Of a stretch of 64,000 nucleotides of DNA, positions 14,590 through 24,969 are shown piece after piece (position 1 is the first letter of the stretch; every line of letters begins with the position of its first letter). Source of the stretch: Nostoc sp. B(2019). Its GTDB lineage: Bacteria; Cyanobacteriota; Cyanobacteriia; Cyanobacteriales; Nostocaceae. The stretch spans positions 124,001 through 188,000 of the forward strand of contig NZ_WVID01000017.1 in assembly GCF_010091925.1 (NCBI RefSeq), read 5' to 3'. Below the pieces are notes generated by a model. The model worked only from the letters and a program-made list of their open reading frames with translations, made no database searches and was not told the origin of the DNA. The position numbers were made by a program, and so were the translations under genes.

Positions 14590-16932
14590 CTACAGCCAAT
14601 TACCTATGAGAATAAAGGCGGCCCAGTAGGCAGGATGGGCAGAAATTTTACCATTAGAAATCAGCGCTTGCTGAGCTTCACGTAGAGCCTGCGCTTTACT
14701 CACTCCAGGATGACGCCAGGCCTCGTAAAATTTAGTCACTAATTCGACAGTGGAAGCATCGTTAATCGACCAAAGCGAAGCTAGGGCTGTTCTCACACCA
14801 GCCTGCACAGCGACTCCAGCCAGCCCAAGGGCAGCACGATCATTACCAATAGCAGTATCACAAGCAGTAAGCGTGAGTAAATCTATTGTTTTAGAACCGT
14901 GGGCTAAGCTGCGAATGATGCTATATAGCTTAGTGATGGTGAGCTTATCGTTATCACCTGTAACGAGAAAAGTATCTTCGGGAAAGTTGCCAAACTCACC
15001 ATGAGTAGCAATGTGAATAATGTGATAGACAGTTTTATGGAGTTCGGCTTGTAAGCGATCGCTTGTAAAATCCTCATTCAATAAATGCTTGCTACCCGGA
15101 ATTTGCTCTTTGACTTGACGAATTTCTGAGGCTACGTTGCTCAAAGCCTCATATCTTCGACCACTAACTATTGCATCTTTGGTTAAACCAACAGCTAACG
15201 CCCGCAGTTTTTTGCTATGCACTGTTTGAGGATTTGTTAAAGTCAAGCTGGGAGTGGTAGCAATAGCATATTTCTCAACCAAGAATTTCTCACCATCATG
15301 TAGCGCCGCCATTGGTACGCTGCGAAGAACTCCATCTTGAATAAAAACTAGAGTTTTGATCTGTAATGACTCTAAATCCTTTGCAAAAGGACGAACTATC
15401 CAGTCGTACAACTTCTGTGCCCGCTGAGGGTTATAAGTGATATCACCATAATTCTCAAGTCCAATCCGAAACTTATTGACTTCTTCTCTGAGGGGTTCAC
15501 TGTTAATATTTATCCATTTAAACTTTTTATAACCGTTAGGAAAACTAACTATAATTGCAGTGTGTTTTTCTAGGATAATAGAATGAAAAATAGCAGTATT
15601 TTCTCTAAGTCTTATTAGATCAGCCTGTTCATTATTAACCACTGTTGGCTTACAGCCATGAACACAATAATTTTGTGTTTCTACTAATTGTAAATTATCA
15701 ATAGTAGCAATTACCGAGTTAAGATTATTAATGCTATTAGTTTCTTTGATATTGGCAATGTTATCATCCTCTAAACTGAGCCTTATATCAATAAACTGAC
15801 GGTATAACAGTTCAAAAATATCCCGAAAATCTACTTGTAAATATTGATGAATATTACAAATACTACTGTGAATATTTTTTAAAGCTTCAAAGGTTTGTGT
15901 ATAAGCTTTAATGGCATCAAATACTTTATTTTGTGCTTTTAAAATACGCCCAGCTTGCCAGTACCATAAAAATAGCCTATTTTTAGCTTCTAAAGTATTT
16001 AAATCTTGTTTAGCAGTTCTTTGAGCTTGTATAGTTAATTTGAGAGCTTGCTGATAATCTTGCCGACATTCATAGAAATGACCAAGATTGCCTATAGCAA
16101 ACGATAAGACGGAAAAATTTTTAAACCGTTGAGCTGTTAAGACTGCTTGAATAAGTAAATCTAAAGCTTTCGAGTTTCCCTGAGACTGCGGACATGTAAC
16201 TAAATACGAAATTGCATTAACAGGAGGAAATTGGATAAGATTAGCTAAGTCTATTGCTGCATAGACTTTATCTGGTGAATCTGGTAATTGTTTCAGCAGT
16301 ATTAAAGCTTGTTGTACTGCTACCGGAGCTAAATTTGATGCTTTACGTTGATAGAGCCAAATCGAATTGAGAACTAAGCGCATTTCACTCAGTTTATCGC
16401 CGCGATCGCGGGCAATATTCAGACCATTTTGCAGATATTTCAAAGCTTTGGCATCATAACTCCAAGCTTGTTTTCTCAACTGCTCAGAATCATTATTGTC
16501 TGCTTGAATAGTAGAGTCAGGGTGGCGATAATTCACTGGAGCTAGGTTAATATAAACATTTTCTAAACTCTTCAGTGCAGAATATTTCTGGGAAATTTTT
16601 AAGCTATTTTCTAAATCTCCAATTGCTCGTTTGTAATTTCCCTCAAGTCGATAAGCCTCTCCACGACTCTCCAGAGCCGCCGCTTGCAAGGGAATATCTT
16701 TATAAAGAATGGCATCGGCTAGGCTTCCAAAATGCCGATGTATGGCTTCTGACCATCGAATTTCTCGAAAACTACTGCTCAGATTCCTCACTTGTGCAGT
16801 TATGACTTCCTCAAATTTTGCTTGCCAAGTTGTCAAAGAAACATGACTCAAGCATAGGCAAAACGTAAGACTGCACAGAAATAGCCATTTTAATAAGCCA
16901 CTAGCACCTCGTTTGTGGCGTCTGCTGTGCAT
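14590..16932 (-). CDS. TPR-containing CHAT domain protein
   Basis: 780 residues. A hydrophobic stretch near the N-terminus (about 14-30, LKWLFLCSLTFCLCLS) suggests export or membrane anchoring. Residues about 60-400 are TPR-like helical repeats. The C-terminal 300 residues are a CHAT (caspase-like) peptidase domain with catalytic His in HIATHGEF and Cys in LTLTACDTA, followed by LGLAGVAVQAGVRTALASLW and FYEAWRHPGVSKAQALREAQ. Both catalytic residues are present. CHAT proteins act as proteases in some bacterial immune and death systems, but the many cyanobacterial ones are largely unstudied. Convergent with the DUF928 gene. Confidence 0.85.
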   Translation of the reverse strand: MHSRRHKRGASGLLKWLFLCSLTFCLCLSHVSLTTWQAKFEEVITAQVRNLSSSFREIRWSEAIHRHFGSLADAILYKDIPLQAAALESRGEAYRLEGNYKRAIGDLENSLKISQKYSALKSLENVYINLAPVNYRHPDSTIQADNNDSEQLRKQAWSYDAKALKYLQNGLNIARDRGDKLSEMRLVLNSIWLYQRKASNLAPVAVQQALILLKQLPDSPDKVYAAIDLANLIQFPPVNAISYLVTCPQSQGNSKALDLLIQAVLTAQRFKNFSVLSFAIGNLGHFYECRQDYQQALKLTIQAQRTAKQDLNTLEAKNRLFLWYWQAGRILKAQNKVFDAIKAYTQTFEALKNIHSSICNIHQYLQVDFRDIFELLYRQFIDIRLSLEDDNIANIKETNSINNLNSVIATIDNLQLVETQNYCVHGCKPTVVNNEQADLIRLRENTAIFHSIILEKHTAIIVSFPNGYKKFKWININSEPLREEVNKFRIGLENYGDITYNPQRAQKLYDWIVRPFAKDLESLQIKTLVFIQDGVLRSVPMAALHDGEKFLVEKYAIATTPSLTLTNPQTVHSKKLRALAVGLTKDAIVSGRRYEALSNVASEIRQVKEQIPGSKHLLNEDFTSDRLQAELHKTVYHIIHIATHGEFGNFPEDTFLVTGDNDKLTITKLYSIIRSLAHGSKTIDLLTLTACDTAIGNDRAALGLAGVAVQAGVRTALASLWSINDASTVELVTKFYEAWRHPGVSKAQALREAQQALISNGKISAHPAYWAAFILIGNWL

Positions 16933-17540
16933 AAGAAAGTTTTGATCTGGATTTTGGTGAAATTAAATTATGAGAAAAATAATTAAGATACAGTATTTCC
17001 ACTTAAGTAAAAGTACTATGTTTTCTCTGCTAAAAGAGTGAAACCTCTGTAAAGAGTTAACATTAAATTGCAAAGTTTTTATAAACTAAAATTTCAGAGA
17101 AATTAAATACTAATAAGATGTCATAAAAAATCTATTTGAGTAGTAAAACTCCTTTAATAAAATAAACGGAGGCAAAAAAAGTGGTCATGTAAAAATAAGT
17201 AAATATTTTGCCATGATCTGCCATGTGATATGCATAGAGAGCTTTTTAGGAACTACTCTTAACCCGTGAACAGTACTTTACCCTATTTGAATAATGAACA
17301 AGATTGGAATGGAATAGAAGCAAGAGTTCAAAGAGTAAATTACACCACAGACTAAGTTCTTTTACGTCATTTTATATAATTAGGTATTTTTGCACCCACC
17401 TACTTAATCAAACTGGATTGTTTCACTGTGAACAGTTGGGCCCTTAAAGGTAATCTATTCGCAGAATAATTTTGCCTATCAACCGTGTCACTATAGAGAG
17501 TAGAGCGTCAACTTGAGCAATAGGAAGACTAAAGAACGCT
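16933..17540. other. Divergent intergenic region between CHAT and rnz
   Basis: 608 bases, AT-rich, no gene recognised. Should contain the outward promoters of both genes. The sequence GTGAACAGT occurs twice (about 17267 and 17428), which could be a small regulatory repeat, but I have no consensus to match it to. Confidence 0.35.
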
Positions 17541-18500
17541 GTGCAGATAACATTTTTAGGGACGAGTTCCGGTGTACCTACGCGATCGCGCAATGTTTCC
17601 AGCATTGCCCTCAGATTACCCCAACGCGCAGAGTTGTGGTTATTTGACTGTGGCGAAGGTACTCAGCATCAGATTTTACGGAGTGAACTGAAAATCAGCC
17701 AGCTCTCCCGAATTTTTGTCACCCACATGCACGGCGACCACATCTTTGGCTTGATGGGACTTCTTGCCACTTGCGGCTTGGCTGGCAATGTCGAACGAAT
17801 TGATATATACGGCCCATCTGGATTAAATGAATATATCCAAGCGGCCTCACGTTACTCCCACACACATTTTTCCTACCCCATCAAAGTTCACGCCGTCCGT
17901 CCAGGGGTAATTTATGAAGACGATGAATTTATCATTAGCTGCGGTCTTCTAAATCACCGGATTACAGCTTTCGGCTACCGCGTAGCTGAAAAAGACCGAG
18001 CAGGACGCTTTGATGTAGAAAAAGCTAAAGCTTTGCAAATTCCTCCTGGTCGCATTTATGGTCAACTCAAACGCGGTGAAACCGTGACACTTAACGATGG
18101 ACGAGTAATTGATGGTACTCAATTGTGTGGCCCCACAGAAATTGGACGGAAGATTGCCTATTGTACAGACACAATTTATTGTGAAGGCGCAGTGGAGTTA
18201 GCAAAGGATGCAGATGTGTTAATTCATGAAGCGACCTTTGCCCATCAAGATGCAGATATGGCTTTTCAGCGGTTGCATTCCACAAGCACAATGGCAGCGC
18301 AAACAGCTTTAGCTGCTGGAGCACATCGGCTAATTATGAGTCATTTTAGTCCCCGCTATGCTCCTGGAAATACCTTGGAGTTAAAGGATTTACTTCAGGA
18401 AGCTCGTGCTATTTTTCCTAATACTGACATGGCTTATGATTTTATGATTCATGAAGTACCCAGACGGCGGGAAGTAGAGTTCGCCAAGTTAAGCGTTTAA
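17541..18500 (+). CDS. rnz: Ribonuclease Z
   Basis: 319 residues, the usual length of bacterial tRNase Z. It opens with QITFLGTSSGVPTRSRNVSS and has the metallo-beta-lactamase zinc motif FVTHMHGDHIFGL, then HRITAFGYRV, YCTDTIYCEG, LIHEATF and MSHFSPRY, all family hallmarks. It processes the 3' end of tRNA precursors in the cytoplasm. The start is GTG with TAGGAAG about 14 bases upstream. A single gene with no operon partner. Confidence 0.95.
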   Translation: MQITFLGTSSGVPTRSRNVSSIALRLPQRAELWLFDCGEGTQHQILRSELKISQLSRIFVTHMHGDHIFGLMGLLATCGLAGNVERIDIYGPSGLNEYIQAASRYSHTHFSYPIKVHAVRPGVIYEDDEFIISCGLLNHRITAFGYRVAEKDRAGRFDVEKAKALQIPPGRIYGQLKRGETVTLNDGRVIDGTQLCGPTEIGRKIAYCTDTIYCEGAVELAKDADVLIHEATFAHQDADMAFQRLHSTSTMAAQTALAAGAHRLIMSHFSPRYAPGNTLELKDLLQEARAIFPNTDMAYDFMIHEVPRRREVEFAKLSV

Positions 18501-19214
18501 ATTTGAGATTTTTGATTAAACTGCTCTCACGTAATCTAAAATCTAAGATTAACCGTGCTTTATCTCAAGGTTAGTAACAGAATTTATAGCATCCAGCAAA
18601 TATACAGCAGTTCACAACAATCAAGTTGTTAACTGTCAACTATCAATTAAGTTGATGTATCAAAAATATTCAAATTGTCTGGTTGAAATATTTTTTTCAA
18701 TGTGTTCTCTATATCTCAATATAATTCAGTATAAGGCTTGAACTTCTTTAAATCTCCTGAAAAAGGAGGAACTATACATCTATTGGAAAAGCGAGGTTGG
18801 AGGATTTCCAAAGCCATAAATATCACTAACTGCACTGTATTATTTATATCCCAAGTTACATAAAGGAAAACCTGAGATATTGCAATGTTGTGAATAGTAA
18901 CAGTTTTTATGAAAATCGATGCGATAAATGATTAATTTTTAGTCAAGATTTTTTCGTTATATAAATATTCCTTGAAAATTTATGATTTACATACTGATTG
19001 GGAATCTATATACATGAATTGATCAGCATAAAAGGATTAATTGGCTTAATATTGTGCCAAGTAGTTCTTTCATTATTGAATGAATAATAGTTTAGTCTTT
19101 ATCTAGGAATCATTGATCATGCTATTGCATTCAGATGTATAAAAAAGTTCGTCTCAAAAAAATTTTCTCCCAATCTTCCAAAATATAGCATTTCAATATT
19201 AGAGGAGTTTAATA
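18501..19214. other. Long upstream region of the first Wzc-type gene
   Basis: 714 bases, very AT-rich, no gene recognised. Short A/T-rich inverted motifs are present but none is distinctive. AGGAG at about 19202-19206 serves the next gene. Confidence 0.35.
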
Positions 19215-21434
19215 GTGGTTAACACTGATCTGAATCAAGGGCAACTGGTTACTAGCTCTGCACAAAGCGCGGTTGACATCAGACAACTATCTACTATTCT
19301 GCTTCGGCGACGCTTTTTGATCTTGGGTGTTTCTGGTGTAGTCATGTCAGTTGCAGCTCTGTTAACTGTCATTACCAAACCGACATACCAGAGCTACATG
19401 CAGATATTGGTGAATTCCAACTTATATGATGGCGTACGGTCAAGTAATACCCCAGAAGGTTCAGCCAGCAAGGCTAATGACTCTAATTTTCAAGCTGTTG
19501 ATTACACAGCTCAGCTAAAAATAATGCTGAGTTCCAACCTGATACAGAAAGCTGTAGATTTGCTTCGTTCTGATTATCCAGATATTACCTTAGAAGATAT
19601 CAAGGGACAAAAAGAAAAGAGGAAAAAAGCACCTTTAGAAGTGATCCAAGTACAGGGAGGAACAGGAAATAATAAGATTCCTAGTCAAGTATTTGAGGTT
19701 TCCTTTCAAGACGAGAATCCAGTTAAAACCAAAAAAGTACTCCAAGCTCTCCAGAAAGTCTATCAAGACTACAATATAGACCAACAAAAGCAGCGTTTAA
19801 ATAAAGGGCTAGCCTTTGTCAATACTCGCCTACCTGAGATTAAAAGAGAGGTGAGCCAAGCTGAGAAAAATTTAGAACAGTTTCGCAGGAAACATAATTT
19901 AGTCGATCCAGAAGTTCAAAGTAAAATCCTTCTAGAATCTCTCGCCGACGTTCAAAAACAGCTACAAACTACTCGCGCTCAGCTTCAAGACGTACAAGCT
20001 CGCCAGGATAATCTAGAGCAAAAAATGGCGTCTTCATCTCAGAATCCGATAATTTCTTCTAGTTTAAGTCAGTCAAGCCGCTACCAAACTTTGTTGAATG
20101 AAATTCAACAAACTGAACTGGCTCTAGCTAAAGAGAGGCTGCGTTATACAGATGATTATCCAACAGTAGAAAAACTCAAGCAGCAACGCCAAAGTCAACT
20201 GGCGCTATTACGGCAAGAGGTAGGGCGATCGCTAGGAGACAAAGCTGCTAATACTAGTAGTAAGAGAGAACCTCTTTTGACACAGAGTCAAATGGTAGGT
20301 GTTGACCCCCAACTAGTGGACGAGTTAATTCTGGTGCAGACGGCTGCTTTAGGATTAGTTGCCAACGAGAAGAGTCTAACGGATTCAGAGCAGCGACTCC
20401 GCTCTGAACTCAACAAATACCCAAGCCTGATCGCAGAATACAATCGTCTGCTGCCAAAGGTGGAGACTAATCGCAAAACTCTTGAGCAACTACTCCAGGC
20501 GCAACAGTCCTTGGGACTGAAAATTGCTCAAGGAGGATTCGATTGGCAAGTCTTGGAAGCACCTGGTTTAGGAACCTATGTCAGAAGAAACAGATTATTA
20601 CTTTTACTTGGGGGAGTGATAATTGGGCCGCTTTTAGGTATTGCAGCAGCCTTGATTTGGGAAAAGCTGAATGATGCTATCTATTCTGCACAAGATTTAC
20701 AGAAGGTTACGAACCTCAGAGTACTGGGTTCAGTACCAAAACTACCACAGCATGGTGTGAAGAAAAGGTTCCCAAATCTGGCTTTGATTGGGCAGCGATC
20801 TGATCCCTCTTTGGTAGAAACTATCCCTTGGTTGCCGATCCACGAAACCTTGGATATGATCTATCAAAATATTCAGATATTAAAATATCCTTTTCCCTTT
20901 AAGTCCTTGATGTTGACTTCTGCACTTCCAGGGGAAGGAAAGACAACTTTGGCTCTGGGGCTTGGCGCTAGCGCTGCCCACATGCATCAACGGGTACTGG
21001 TAATTGATGCTAACCTACGATATCCTAGCCTCCATAAAAAGCTGGAACTCTCTAATGATTGGGGACTATCTCTGTTATTAGTTGATGAGACAATTACCCA
21101 TATTCAAGATTATATCCAGCCCATTCACCCCTCCATTGATATCTTGACTGCTGGGCCCATACCAGAAGACACAGCCAAACTGCTCAGTTCTCAGCGGATG
21201 AAAGAACTGCTTGAGTTGTTTGAGCAAACTTATGACCTAATACTGATAGATGCTCCGCCAATTTTAAGCACGGTCGATGCCGGGATTGTGGCATCATTTT
21301 GCAATGGGATTGTGATGGTAGAGCGCATGGGTAAAGTGACTAGATCTGAACTGACTCAAGCTATAGAAATTTTGAGGAGGTTGAATTTAATTGGAATCAT
21401 TGCTAATGATGTGAGCCATTTTCGCAAGATCTAG
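19215..21434 (+). CDS. Wzc/GumC-type polysaccharide chain-length protein with ATPase domain, no tyrosine tail
   Basis: 739 residues; GTG start with AGGAG 8 bases upstream. N-terminal Wzz domain with membrane segment (about 35-55), a long periplasmic coiled coil (about 190-400), a second membrane segment (about 455-475), and a cytoplasmic kinase domain. Walker A is SALPGEGKTT, Walker A' VLVIDANLR, Walker B LILIDAPPI. The family (BY-kinase) controls capsule or exopolysaccharide length and export. Unusually, the C-terminus stops at VSHFRKI with no tyrosine cluster, so autophosphorylation on a tail is not possible here. It is transcribed away from the main cluster. Confidence 0.9.
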   Translation: MVNTDLNQGQLVTSSAQSAVDIRQLSTILLRRRFLILGVSGVVMSVAALLTVITKPTYQSYMQILVNSNLYDGVRSSNTPEGSASKANDSNFQAVDYTAQLKIMLSSNLIQKAVDLLRSDYPDITLEDIKGQKEKRKKAPLEVIQVQGGTGNNKIPSQVFEVSFQDENPVKTKKVLQALQKVYQDYNIDQQKQRLNKGLAFVNTRLPEIKREVSQAEKNLEQFRRKHNLVDPEVQSKILLESLADVQKQLQTTRAQLQDVQARQDNLEQKMASSSQNPIISSSLSQSSRYQTLLNEIQQTELALAKERLRYTDDYPTVEKLKQQRQSQLALLRQEVGRSLGDKAANTSSKREPLLTQSQMVGVDPQLVDELILVQTAALGLVANEKSLTDSEQRLRSELNKYPSLIAEYNRLLPKVETNRKTLEQLLQAQQSLGLKIAQGGFDWQVLEAPGLGTYVRRNRLLLLLGGVIIGPLLGIAAALIWEKLNDAIYSAQDLQKVTNLRVLGSVPKLPQHGVKKRFPNLALIGQRSDPSLVETIPWLPIHETLDMIYQNIQILKYPFPFKSLMLTSALPGEGKTTLALGLGASAAHMHQRVLVIDANLRYPSLHKKLELSNDWGLSLLLVDETITHIQDYIQPIHPSIDILTAGPIPEDTAKLLSSQRMKELLELFEQTYDLILIDAPPILSTVDAGIVASFCNGIVMVERMGKVTRSELTQAIEILRRLNLIGIIANDVSHFRKI

Positions 21435-21706
21435 GCATTATTGTATCTGTTAACTTGAGTGGGGACTTACGCAACTGGCACAGCTAGGGCTACGTGGCAT
21501 TATCGAAATAAGCGCTAAAGCACTTATGGTAAGCGTTTTCAGTATAAAGCACGAATTAGATGAACGCGATTAGCTAATTTCTACCCCATTCCCAAACCAA
21601 AATGCATAATTAGTAAAAGGTGGCAACCTCCTGTGTTGGAGAACTGTCTCATCTTAAGTTGTAGACGTTATAGTCCACAGCACCAATCAGATACTAATGT
21701 GATTAG

Positions 21707-22861
21707 ATGATCAGCATGAAATTCCAACTTTACTTAGGCTCTTTATTTTCCCAGATTAAAGGACGTCATTGGTGGATAAGTATTTTTTTGTGGATGGCTT
21801 TGGTTGCACCAGCTCAAGCATCTGTAATTCTGCGCGTAGCCATTGAGAGGGGAGTCAATCAGGTCAAAGTCGGCAGTTCCACGACCGGGATCATCAAAGA
21901 TAGTACCGGTCGGACTCTTGGACAGTTACCGGCAATGAGTGCGTATTATGCCCAAGCCGTTCCTGGCGGAGTTGCTTTGGATAAATGGCAGTCGGGTTTA
22001 TTTTGGATTGAGCCGACAGGTAAAGGATTCGTTTACATTGGCGATCGCTGGTATCGGGGCAGAACTCTCGTTATCCCCACAGAAAAAGGCTTAACCGCTG
22101 TTAACTGGGTTGATGACCAAGAATATCTCTACAGCGTTATCGGTGGTGAAATGGATGCTAGATGGCCCTCAGAAGCTCTGAAAGCCCAAGCGATCGCTGC
22201 CCGTACCTATGCTCTCTACGAGCGAGAAAAACAGCGCAATAATCCCATTTACGACTTAGGCAATACCCCAGATCGCTGGCAGATTTACAAAGGTGTGATC
22301 AGCGAATCTCCTGCTACTTATGCCGCAGTAGATGCTACAGCAGGACAGGTACTAACTTACAAAAACAAGATTATTCTTTCAGTCTTCCATGCCTGTTCTG
22401 GGGGACACACCGAAAACGTAGAAGATGTTTGGAAAAATCCCTTACCTTACCTGCGCGCTGTTCAGGACTACGATCAAAATATCAGCGAGTGTAATTGGGT
22501 AAAAACCTTCTCGCCTGGTGAAATGAGCGCTAAATTTCCTGAAGTGGGCAATGTGAAGGAGATGATTCCAGAAACATACTCGCCTTTCCGCAGTGTTAAA
22601 GTCTTGAAAATTGTCGGCGATAAAGGTGCAAAGGTACTACAAGGCGAAGAGGTGCGTACAGCCCTTAGACTTAAAAGTACTCGCTTTAACGTCACCAAGG
22701 GAGCAGATGGTGGTTTTGTACTCCAAGGGCTTGGCTTCGGTCATGCTTTAGGCATGAGTCAGTGGGGCGCGTACAATCTGGCTCGCAGGGGAGCCAACCA
22801 CCTGCAAATTTTGGGGCATTATTACCAAGGTGTTGCCTTAACACCAATTCAGGCAAAATAG
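21707..22861 (+). CDS. SpoIID/LytB domain protein
   Basis: 384 residues with an N-terminal signal peptide (WWISIFLWMALVAPAQAS). The SpoIID domain is recognisable from YLYSVIGGEMDARWPSEALK, AQAIAARTYAL, then CSGGHTENVEDVW and, at the C-terminus, GFGHALGMSQWGA. In sporulating Bacillus SpoIID is a lytic transglycosylase that degrades peptidoglycan; cyanobacterial homologues have no known spore role and probably act on cell wall. The catalytic acidic residue sits in GGEMDARWP. The ATG at 21716 is an alternative start. Confidence 0.85.
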   Translation: MISMKFQLYLGSLFSQIKGRHWWISIFLWMALVAPAQASVILRVAIERGVNQVKVGSSTTGIIKDSTGRTLGQLPAMSAYYAQAVPGGVALDKWQSGLFWIEPTGKGFVYIGDRWYRGRTLVIPTEKGLTAVNWVDDQEYLYSVIGGEMDARWPSEALKAQAIAARTYALYEREKQRNNPIYDLGNTPDRWQIYKGVISESPATYAAVDATAGQVLTYKNKIILSVFHACSGGHTENVEDVWKNPLPYLRAVQDYDQNISECNWVKTFSPGEMSAKFPEVGNVKEMIPETYSPFRSVKVLKIVGDKGAKVLQGEEVRTALRLKSTRFNVTKGADGGFVLQGLGFGHALGMSQWGAYNLARRGANHLQILGHYYQGVALTPIQAK

Positions 22862-22933
22862 TCAAGGATTGGAGACTGGGGAGCACGGGGAGCATGGGGG
22901 AAAATAACTAATGTCCCATGCCCCATACCCTAT

Positions 22934-24235
22934 TTATTCTCCACTCCCACGTTCTAGACGCCGTTGCCATTCAGCGTCAATTTGTGCAGAACGCTCAACT
23001 TCTTGGTCGAGTAAGTCAGTTTCGCTAGAGTAAACCAAATCTTCATTCCCAATAACTTTTTCTGCGGCAAACTGATGGGTGTAGGCAATCTTCTGCTGCA
23101 AAGAAGCATCCGCGCTTGCTAATAGCCTAGCGCGGGAAAGGCGATCGCGGTTACGGTCAGCAATTTTGCTATTGCGCCACTTAATCCAAAAGTAACGCAA
23201 TAAAGGTATGGCTAAAAAACCGAATCCGTAAGCCAATAATAACCAATAAATTCCTTGCACAAAAGCCACTAGTCCACCTAATTGGGCAGCTATTGCACCA
23301 TCTCTTAACAAACTTCCCAGTACCAAGGCACCAACAAAATTTAGTACACCCAAGCCAGCACTCAGCATAATTTGTCCTGAGCTTGCTGCACTAAAACGCC
23401 ACAGCGATTCCTCTAAGTAGACTGGCACTGACTGGCGACGTTTTGTGCTTGCTTGTACCTGCAACTCTGGAAAGTAATAAATAATCTGCCCCTCGGAACT
23501 TACCTTCGGTTGCCCATTAAATCGCGTGAGAACTGGCAGCATATAGTCTTCGTATTCTTTTGTATATCCTTTGCCAATGTCATCTAGATACGGGGCAATT
23601 TGCTCTGCGACTACTGCGCCACGGTTATTACGAATCACAGTAGCAATTTCTTGCCAGCGCCGTTCTTCTAAGTTGGCGTTAGGATTACCATCGCCAAACA
23701 AAAACGAAAAGACTGCTTCAAAGAAATTCAGATTGCTTTGTTGATGTCTTTCGCTCCGCCGTTCCTGGTAGTGGTAGGTGTCATAATTGGGGTTAAAATA
23801 CCAAAATAAATTTGGGAAATAGAAAAAGCCACCACCACTAGAATGGCTACCCCCGTTGTCACTGTCGCGATCTGAGTTGGCAGCAGTAATGATGATGATG
23901 ATACTAACAGTAATCAGGGCGATAGAAACAGTTAAGAAAACTCCAAAAGAAATACGAATTAGGTAAAACAGAACACCCCAAATCTTTTTCCACCATTCCT
24001 GCAATCGCAACTGTAAGTATTTATTGCGTAAAATCGAACGAAAATTTTGCGGAAACAAGTAAACAATATCACCCGAATCTGCTACCTGCAAATGTCCGCC
24101 AGTATCAGATGCTAAGGCTAATAACCCAAGATTCGCCTCACCAATGTTTAATCCTGCCTGGGTTGCCACATCACCAACGGTGACACGATAACCCAGTTGT
24201 TCCACTGCTCGCATGATGGTGGGATTGAGAGTCAT
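22934..24235 (-). CDS. Conserved cyanobacterial/plastid membrane protein
   Basis: 433 residues. The N-terminus (MTLNPTIMRAVEQLGYRVTVGDVATQAGL) looks like a winged-helix-type domain. It is followed by a strongly hydrophobic segment (about 90-115, rich in Ile/Val), a Gly/Ser/Tyr-rich stretch (about 120-155), a soluble middle with a second copy of a similar sequence (EQIAPYLDD to IIYYFPELQV), and at least two more hydrophobic segments (about 310-365). It resembles the Arabidopsis plastid protein annotated as iron-sulfur cluster related (At5g03900), a match from memory and not certain. Function is unknown. Confidence 0.7.
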   Translation of the reverse strand: MTLNPTIMRAVEQLGYRVTVGDVATQAGLNIGEANLGLLALASDTGGHLQVADSGDIVYLFPQNFRSILRNKYLQLRLQEWWKKIWGVLFYLIRISFGVFLTVSIALITVSIIIIITAANSDRDSDNGGSHSSGGGFFYFPNLFWYFNPNYDTYHYQERRSERHQQSNLNFFEAVFSFLFGDGNPNANLEERRWQEIATVIRNNRGAVVAEQIAPYLDDIGKGYTKEYEDYMLPVLTRFNGQPKVSSEGQIIYYFPELQVQASTKRRQSVPVYLEESLWRFSAASSGQIMLSAGLGVLNFVGALVLGSLLRDGAIAAQLGGLVAFVQGIYWLLLAYGFGFLAIPLLRYFWIKWRNSKIADRNRDRLSRARLLASADASLQQKIAYTHQFAAEKVIGNEDLVYSSETDLLDQEVERSAQIDAEWQRRLERGSGE

Positions 24236-24415
24236 TGCTCTCCCCTCCTGTTGAATTTTAATCTGCCTTTATTCAAGTATAAAGTTTTATTTTGAGTGAC
24301 TTCTCATGCTCCTACCGACTCGTTTCTCAATGTGAAACATATTATCTGAAACACGACAGTTCATGTTAAAATTAGTTCCCTCGGCTTGGTTAACCAGCAA
24401 ATTTTCTGCCTAAAT

Positions 24416-24895
24416 ATGGTTCAGTATACTCTCGCTCAAAGCCCAGAAATTATCCTCACTGTTTCTGGCAAAGATTCATCTAAAGCTCGTGAGAAAGCAA
24501 TGGATCAGCTGATGGAACTGATGGATGCCGGTAAACTGCCTACGGAACTGGAAGAAGGATTTGGCCCTCAACAATTAATTGAGGTGAAGGAACCAACTAC
24601 TGATTCTGCTAGTGGTGAAGATGCCATTACACAAGCTGTCCAGATCTTGAGCAATCTGGCTACGCTCAAGCTGAAAGTTCAAGAGTCACGAGCTGAAGCA
24701 TTGGAAATTCGCAAGGCGGTTGATGTTCTGTTCTCCGATAAGTCGGTGACTGAAGAGGAAATTGCTCGTCTCAAGGAAGGTTTTAAAGTTCTCAAAAACT
24801 TTGCCCAAGGTAATCTGCGTTACCAAGAAGCACGAGCTAAAGCAGAACAGGCTCGGCAAGTGTTAGATCAAGCTCTCAAATCGCCTGAAAAATAA
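24416..24895 (+). CDS. Conserved hypothetical protein
   Basis: About 159 residues from the ATG at 24416 (a TTG at 24386 is also open). Starts MVQYTLAQSPEIILTVSG, with a short beta-like N-terminus, an acidic linker and a helical C-terminal half (about 80-155, rich in Ala, Glu, Lys, Arg) without membrane segments. No motif recognised. Convergent with the second Wzc-type gene and followed by a perfect terminator hairpin. Confidence 0.7.
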   Translation: MVQYTLAQSPEIILTVSGKDSSKAREKAMDQLMELMDAGKLPTELEEGFGPQQLIEVKEPTTDSASGEDAITQAVQILSNLATLKLKVQESRAEALEIRKAVDVLFSDKSVTEEEIARLKEGFKVLKNFAQGNLRYQEARAKAEQARQVLDQALKSPEK

Positions 24896-24910
24896 CTTTT
24901 GATTAATGTT

Positions 24911-24955
24911 GGGTAATTGGTAATGTAATCTTTTTCTACCAATTACCCATTATTT
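24911..24955. terminator. Bidirectional terminator hairpin
   Basis: GGGTAATTGGTA and TACCAATTACCC pair perfectly (12 bp) around a T-rich 14-base loop, then ATTATTT follows. It lies between two convergent genes. Confidence 0.75.
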
Positions 24956-24969
24956 ACCCATTACTAAGC

